This document shows, piece by piece, positions 59,699 to 64,000 of a DNA stretch of 64,000 nt. A program made the translations under genes and the position numbers. Origin of the DNA: Profundibacter amoris (lineage in GTDB: Bacteria > Pseudomonadota > Alphaproteobacteria > Rhodobacterales > Rhodobacteraceae); NCBI RefSeq assembly GCF_003544895.1, contig NZ_CP032125.1, positions 944,001 through 1,008,000 of the forward strand, written 5' to 3'. Position 1 is the stretch's first letter; each line of letters begins with the position of its first letter. The notes under the pieces were generated by a model, which made no database searches, was not told where the DNA came from, and was given only the letters and a program-made list of their open reading frames with translations.

Positions 59699-61870
59699 CT
59701 AAGTCCGTTTCTTGCCCATCGGTTTAGACGTCTTTTTCTTGCCGGATGGTTTGGCGAACTTGCCCTTGCCGCTGTCTTTGTGACGCGGTTTGCGTGCCCC
59801 GCCCCGATCATTGGCGCCCAGATTCTTGGGTCTTGGCTTGCCGCCGCCTTTGCGTTTGGGCGTCGCATCGGCTTCGCCACCGAATTTTGGCGCGAAATCA
59901 GATTTGGGTGCCTCTTTGTGGCGGGGTTTGCTGTCGTATTTCGGGGCTGACTTCGGCTTGCCCTTGGCGGCGGGTTTGTCGCCCCCCGTATCCCATTTGG
60001 ATTTGCCCTTGTAAGGTGTGCGGGGGCTGTCGTTATCGTCGCTGTCCCATTTCTTTTTGCCCTTATAGGCCGGTTTTCCGCCATCGCGATCCACTTTGCC
60101 TTTATAGGCTGGTTTGCCGCCGTCCCGATCACCCTTGCCCTTGTATGCGGGCTTGCCGCCATCGCGGTCGCTGTCCCACTCTTTCTTGCCTTTATAGGCA
60201 GGCCGGTCATCCCCGCCTTCGCGCCGCTTGTAGGGGCGTTTTTTGCCGCCCTGGGGTTTGCCGCGTGGTTGCGGGCCAAGGTCAGGGGGGGTGTCGAGCA
60301 CCGTCACCTTGATGCCTTCTTCCAGTTCTTTCTTGCCGCCCAGTGCCTTCATGAAATCATTGGCAATCTGCGCGTTCAACTGCACGAATGTCTCGTCCGG
60401 TTGCATCCGGATCGCCCCGATGTCGCGTTTGGTGATGTCACCGGCGCGGCACAGCATTGGCAACAGCCAGCGTGGCTCGGCCTTCTGGTTGCGCCCGATG
60501 GTCAGGGAAATCCAGGTGCTTTCGGCAAATTCGTCGCGCGGGCTGCGCACGTCCGGCCCTGTGACCGAAACGGTTTGCAGTTCCTCCGGCGCGGACCGCT
60601 GGTCGCGATACTGGGTGATATAGGCCGCTGCAATCTGCTCGGGCGTATGGGCCGCCAGCAGTTTTGCCACGAATTCCTGATCCACCTCGTCGCTGACCTT
60701 GAAGCCCGCAAGCAGGCGTTCGTTATCACGTTCCTCGACCTGTTTGGCGGTCGGCGGTGTGTCCCATTTCGCCGTAACCTTGGCCCAGCCCAACAGGCGT
60801 TCGGCCTTTTTGCGCTGGCTCATCGGCACGATCAGGGCTGAAACCCCTTTGGACCCCGCCCGACCGGTGCGGCCCGAACGGTGCAACAGCGCCTCTTTGT
60901 TTTGCGGCAGGTCCGCGTGGATCACCAGATCCAGACCCGGCAGATCAATCCCGCGTGCGGCAACGTCGGTGGCGATACAGACCCGTGCACGTCCATCGCG
61001 CATGGATTGCAGCGCGTGGGTGCGTTCGTTCTGGCTCAGCTCGCCCGACAGCGCCACTACCGACATGCCGCGGTTGTTGAATTTCGCGGTCATATGATTC
61101 ACGGCGGCGCGGGTCGCGCAAAATACCAGCGCATTTTGTGCCTCGTAATAGCGCAACAGATTGATAATCGCGTTTTCACGGTCTGCCGGTTTCACCACAA
61201 GCGCGCGGTATTCGATATCGCTATGCTGCTTGGTGTCGCCTTTGGTTTCGATCCGCACGGCGTCATGCTGATAGGTCTTGGCCAGCACCGCAATCGGGCG
61301 TGAAACCGTGGCGGAAAACAGCAGGGTGCGGCGGGTCTTGGGCGCTTCGTCCAGAATGAATTCCAGATCCTCGCGAAAGCCCAGATCAAGCATTTCGTCG
61401 GCTTCGTCCAGCACCACACAGGCGCAATCCGACAGATCCAGCGCGCCGCGTGTCAGGTGATCGCGCAGACGGCCCGGTGTGCCGACAACGATGTGGACCC
61501 CGCGATCCAGCGTGCGCCGTTCGGTGCGCGCATCCATGCCGCCAACGCAGGACCCGAATCGCGCGCCGGTTTCGGCGTACAGCCACTGCAATTCGCGCAT
61601 CACCTGCAAGGCCAGTTCGCGGGTTGGCGCGATGATCAGCGCCTTGGGGGCACCGGCGCGGCCAAAGTTTTCGTCGCCGTCCAGCAGCGTGGTGGCCATC
61701 GCGATCCCGAAGGCCACGGTTTTACCTGAACCGGTCTGCGCCGATACCAATGCATCGCGCCCCACAAGATCAGGGTCCGACATCGCCTGTTGCACAGGGG
61801 TCAGTGTTTCATAGCCTTTGCGCGTCAGGGCGCGGGCCAGCGGGGTTATCAGGTCGGATACTTCGGTCAC
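59699..61870 (-). CDS. DEAD-box RNA helicase with KGK-rich tail (DeaD/CsdA-like)
   Basis: ATP-dependent RNA helicase of 723 residues. Motifs in order: Q motif (YETLTPVQQAM), Walker A AQTGSGKT, PTRELALQV, VVLDEADEML (DEAD), LFSATVSR (SAT), VCIATDVAARGID and HRSGRTGRAG. A DbpA-type RNA-binding domain (RWLLPMLCRAGDITKRDIGAIRM) follows, then a basic tail of about 170 residues with repeated KPAYKGK units. The start is GTG at 61870 (VTEVSDLI); the longer frame would cross tRNA-His. Likely roles are ribosome assembly, RNA decay and cold adaptation. Confidence 0.92.
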   Translation of the reverse strand: MTEVSDLITPLARALTRKGYETLTPVQQAMSDPDLVGRDALVSAQTGSGKTVAFGIAMATTLLDGDENFGRAGAPKALIIAPTRELALQVMRELQWLYAETGARFGSCVGGMDARTERRTLDRGVHIVVGTPGRLRDHLTRGALDLSDCACVVLDEADEMLDLGFREDLEFILDEAPKTRRTLLFSATVSRPIAVLAKTYQHDAVRIETKGDTKQHSDIEYRALVVKPADRENAIINLLRYYEAQNALVFCATRAAVNHMTAKFNNRGMSVVALSGELSQNERTHALQSMRDGRARVCIATDVAARGIDLPGLDLVIHADLPQNKEALLHRSGRTGRAGSKGVSALIVPMSQRKKAERLLGWAKVTAKWDTPPTAKQVEERDNERLLAGFKVSDEVDQEFVAKLLAAHTPEQIAAAYITQYRDQRSAPEELQTVSVTGPDVRSPRDEFAESTWISLTIGRNQKAEPRWLLPMLCRAGDITKRDIGAIRMQPDETFVQLNAQIANDFMKALGGKKELEEGIKVTVLDTPPDLGPQPRGKPQGGKKRPYKRREGGDDRPAYKGKKEWDSDRDGGKPAYKGKGDRDGGKPAYKGKVDRDGGKPAYKGKKKWDSDDNDSPRTPYKGKSKWDTGGDKPAAKGKPKSAPKYDSKPRHKEAPKSDFAPKFGGEADATPKRKGGGKPRPKNLGANDRGGARKPRHKDSGKGKFAKPSGKKKTSKPMGKKRT

Positions 61871-61985
61871 GGCGTTTTGGTCTTTCAAAATAGGTTCGGC
61901 AGGGCCTAAGCGGCCCGGATATGGGGTTGTTACACCAAAGGCAACGATTTGTCTTTGGCCAAGATCTGTGGGAAATCGGATGGGG

Positions 61986-62062
61986 TGGTACCAGCGACCC
62001 GAATTGAACGGGTGACCTCTTGATCCACAATCAAGCGCTCTAACCAACTGAGCTACGCCGGC
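61986..62062 (-). tRNA. tRNA-His (anticodon GTG), CCA encoded
   Basis: Cloverleaf of 77 bases on the minus strand: acceptor stem GCCGGCG/CGCTGGT, D arm around GCTCAGTTGGTTAGAGC, anticodon stem CTTGA/TCAAG with loop TTGTGGA (anticodon GTG), T arm CCCGTTCAATTCGGG, discriminator A73 and encoded CCA at 61988-61986. The base before position 1 is T, so there is no templated G-1. Confidence 0.95.
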
Positions 62063-62168
62063 ACACGGTGTCCAATTAGCGTCCGATTGTGCGCTTTGCA
62101 AGAGGCCATGCTTGAAAAAGCCGATGAATCTGCGTATCGCTGCCCTTCATTCAACCGGAGACCCGAAG

Positions 62169-62354
62169 ATGAGCATCGACAGCGAAAGCGATATCACCGC
62201 AAATATCCAGATCGGCCCCACCTCACTGGGCATGGTCCGCATCTATATCGAGGCCGAGGGGATCGATCTGCCGATGGATTTCTCGCCGGAAGAGGCGCTG
62301 GAAATCGCCGAGGAACTGACCGCGGCGGCGAAAACCGTCACGGGTGGAAAATAG
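62169..62354 (+). CDS. DUF6324-like small protein
   Basis: A 61-residue acidic protein (SESDITANIQIGPTSLGMVRIYIEAEGIDLPMDFSPEEALEIAEELTAAAK): a short beta part then one helix, no cysteine. It resembles DUF6324 proteins of Rhodobacterales, function unknown. ATG 62169; GGAG upstream. Its end overlaps the convergent mmcB gene by 17 bases. Confidence 0.75.
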   Translation: MSIDSESDITANIQIGPTSLGMVRIYIEAEGIDLPMDFSPEEALEIAEELTAAAKTVTGGK

Positions 62355-62787
62355 CGCCCGCATCGGGGTCTGTCAGCCGTTGCAGACGGGCGGCGGCATG
62401 GCGGGCGAATTTGCGCGTCAGGGCGCTGCGCCGTGCGGCGGGCAGTTTGGTTTGCGGCCCTGTGCGGATGATTTCGGCATCAAAACCGTCGGCAATGATC
62501 AGGCCGGTTTCGGTTGGTAGCAGATCGGTGTCAAAGTCCTGATCCACGGCCCAGAAATACCGGTCGCACCATTCCAGATAGCCCTGCCATTTGTGATCCG
62601 TCTGAAAATCGGCACGGGATGATTTGCACTCAATCACCCAGATTTCCCCCTTCCGGCCAAGCGCCATCACATCCACCCGCAAACCCCGCGCGGGCACCAG
62701 TTCGGTGACACAGGCATAACCCAAATCGCGCAGATGGCGGCAAGTGCCGCGCGCCAGAATCTGGCCGGGTTGAAGGCTGGATGTCAT
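62338..62787 (-). CDS. mmcB: MmcB-family DNA repair protein
   Basis: A 149-residue protein of the MmcB/DUF8-like putative nuclease family, linked in Caulobacter to resistance to mitomycin-C-type damage. It has a PD-(D/E)xK-like core: RVDVMALGRKGEIWVIECKSSRADFQTDHKW, with Asp, Glu and Lys in register for metal-dependent cleavage. The start ATG at 62787 opens the known family length. SOS control is common for the family, but no LexA site is identified here. Confidence 0.9.
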   Translation of the reverse strand: MTSSLQPGQILARGTCRHLRDLGYACVTELVPARGLRVDVMALGRKGEIWVIECKSSRADFQTDHKWQGYLEWCDRYFWAVDQDFDTDLLPTETGLIIADGFDAEIIRTGPQTKLPAARRSALTRKFARHAAARLQRLTDPDAGAIFHP

Positions 62788-63031
62788 GCCTTGATCATGA
62801 ACAATAGGTGAACAGAAGGCAAGTCACTGTGCGTTGACACTGAATATTACAGTAACTGGGTTTATCCGGGATGTTCTGGATTTAAGTGAGTTACAGCTAG
62901 TAAAATAAGGGCGTGACGGGGTGTGTGGTGGATGGATGGAGCGTTTTGCTGTGACATTGCAGTAAGGGGGGAGAGGTGGTCGCAAGATTTCGACCAGTTA
63001 GCAGCCTGTTTAAGATGGATCATGGTTTCAT

Positions 63032-63862
63032 TTAGGCTGCCAACCTCATTGGTTCTGTTTTTCTGTCATAGGCTTCATGCGGGGTCAATATTCCGTGGGT
63101 AGAATGCGGACGCTCGGTGTTGTAGTAGGCCAACCATTTCCCGATACCTGCGCGGGCCTGTGACCCCGTTTCAAATGCGTTTAGGTAAATGCATTCATAT
63201 TTTAAGGATCGCCAGAGCCGCTCGATCATGCGGTTATCAACCCAGCGGCCTTTGCCGTCCATGGATATAGCCACGTCAGCATCTTTCAGCGCCTGTGTCC
63301 ATTCAAAGCCGGTGAATTGGCTGCCTTGATCGCTGTTCATGATCTCTGGCTTTCCGTATCTTGCGATGGCCTCGTTCAGGGCTTCAACGCAAAAGCCTGC
63401 TTCCATGCTATTTGACAAACGCCAGCTCAAAACCTTGCGGCTGTACCAGTCCATAATGGCGACCAAATAGAGGAATCCGCGCTGCATCGGAATGTAAGTG
63501 ATGTCGACACACCACACCTGATTTGATCGATTAATTTCCAGTTTCCTCAGTAGATATGGGTAAATTTTGTGCTGCGGATGTTTCTTGCTGGTGTTTGGCG
63601 TCTGGTAGATTGGCACCAAACGCATGAGTCGCATTAATCGACGCACACGATGGCGGCCACATTTGTGACCCTGCCGCAGCATATAACGCGCCATTTGGCG
63701 CGACCCATACCAAGGCGTGTCCAAAAACTGCTTATCAATGATGGCCATAAAGCGCAGACTCTCCGCACTTTCGCCCTTTAGCTGATAGTATAGGTTTGAC
63801 CGCACCAGCGACAGCAGCCTGCATTGCCGCCTGACACTCAGACCGTAATCCTTGCTCACCAT
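63032..63862 (-). CDS. IS3-family transposase OrfB (DDE integrase domain)
   Basis: A 276-residue transposase part with an N-terminal HTH_21 region (YGSRQMARYMLRQGHKCGRHRVRRLMR) and the rve integrase core. The catalytic triad is Asp120 (WCVDITYI), Asp178 (NSDQGSQF) and Glu214 (RMIERLWRSLKYE), with 35 residues between the last two, so it looks intact. It overlaps the orfA end in another frame; in this family OrfB is usually made as an OrfAB fusion by a -1 frameshift. The 62788-63031 space after it holds only IS-end or intergenic DNA with TGACA...CAGTAA repeats. Confidence 0.93.
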   Translation of the reverse strand: MVSKDYGLSVRRQCRLLSLVRSNLYYQLKGESAESLRFMAIIDKQFLDTPWYGSRQMARYMLRQGHKCGRHRVRRLMRLMRLVPIYQTPNTSKKHPQHKIYPYLLRKLEINRSNQVWCVDITYIPMQRGFLYLVAIMDWYSRKVLSWRLSNSMEAGFCVEALNEAIARYGKPEIMNSDQGSQFTGFEWTQALKDADVAISMDGKGRWVDNRMIERLWRSLKYECIYLNAFETGSQARAGIGKWLAYYNTERPHSTHGILTPHEAYDRKTEPMRLAA

Positions 63863-64000
63863 TTTTTGCCTCGCGCTCCGAGCAACTGAACCGAGGCGTT
63901 GGCTAAAAAATCCCGTTCCACACCCAGTTGGCCGATCTTCGAATGCAACCTATCGATCTGGGCTTCATCAACGCGCCCCGGATCACCGCCTCGCTTGCTG
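63856..64000 (-). CDS. IS3-family OrfA, C-terminal part (start outside window)
   Basis: The 47 C-terminal residues (RVDEAQIDRLHSKIGQLGVERDFLANASVQLLGARGKKW) end at a TGA at 63856. They form the leucine-zipper-like helix typical of IS3 OrfA. Before the stop is AAAAAAT (63867-63861), a likely slippery site for the frameshift that gives OrfAB. The helix-turn-helix part is beyond the window. Confidence 0.85.
   Translation of the reverse strand, partial: SKRGGDPGRVDEAQIDRLHSKIGQLGVERDFLANASVQLLGARGKKW

Larger units (their letters stand above)
63032..64000 (-). mobile_element. IS3-family insertion sequence, cut by the window edge
   Basis: Two overlapping frames (orfA end and orfB) in IS3 layout. 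The upstream end lies outside the window. No clear terminal inverted repeat could be set on the left side (62850-63031), since the other end is not visible. Confidence 0.85.

Noticed and set aside
59986-60230. CRISPR or satellite-type repeat
   Set aside because: The repeated bases encode KPAYKGK units in frame in the helicase tail; spacers are not unique and of equal size.
61871-62101. N-terminal extension of the DEAD-box helicase to 62101
   Set aside because: The extension would be translated across tRNA-His. The GTG at 61870 fits the family start.

Overview
The window is about 64 kb of GC-rich chromosome from an alphaproteobacterium, most likely a marine member of the Rhodobacterales (Roseobacter group). 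This is judged from the protein sequences (RpoH, the ribE-x-ribB-ribH-nusB operon, MmcB, small Rhodobacterales-type proteins of the DUF6476 and DUF6324 kind), from a tRNA-His that has the alphaproteobacterial form (no encoded G-1, A73), and from codon use. No rRNA, CRISPR array or prophage is visible.

Region 1 (1-19.2 kb) is a sulfur-oxidation island. After the end of a TetR regulator and an Mrp/ApbC ATPase, two divergent operons face each other. Leftward runs a TauD/TfdA-type dioxygenase, two small unknown proteins, trifunctional siroheme synthase CysG and a YeeE/YedE sulfur transporter. Rightward runs a complete reverse dissimilatory sulfite reductase operon, dsrAB-EFH-C-MKLJOP-N. A leftward dsrE2-tusA pair closes the island. 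Together these give delivery of sulfur (YeeE, TusA, DsrE2, DsrEFH), oxidation of DsrC-bound sulfur by siroheme enzyme DsrAB (DsrL linking to NAD(P)), the membrane complex DsrMKJOP, and cofactor supply (CysG, DsrN). DsrEFH and DsrL mark the oxidative direction.

Region 2 (19.2-40.4 kb) is an uptake and catabolism island for small phosphorylated or N-methylated compounds. It holds an AfuABC/FbpABC-like ABC transporter with a HAD phosphatase, a divergent two-component system with a TorS-like hybrid kinase, then two mirrored 'kinase + dimethylglycine-dehydrogenase-like' gene pairs. One pair is linked to an inositol-monophosphatase family enzyme and a DeoR repressor, the other to a glycine-betaine-type ABC transporter.

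Region 3 (40.4-44.8 kb) is accessory DNA: decayed fragments, an AT-rich small membrane protein, a membrane dipeptidase, a DksA-like protein and a three-gene XRE regulator / small DUF4258-like protein / RHH-like protein module of unknown role.

Region 4 (44.8-64 kb) is mostly housekeeping: PepF peptidase, capsule genes kpsS/export/kpsC, a riboflavin operon preceded by a 268-bp inverted-repeat element, nusB, a candidate structured RNA, rpoH, rluD, a DEAD-box helicase, tRNA-His, mmcB, and at the right edge an IS3-family insertion sequence cut by the window end.
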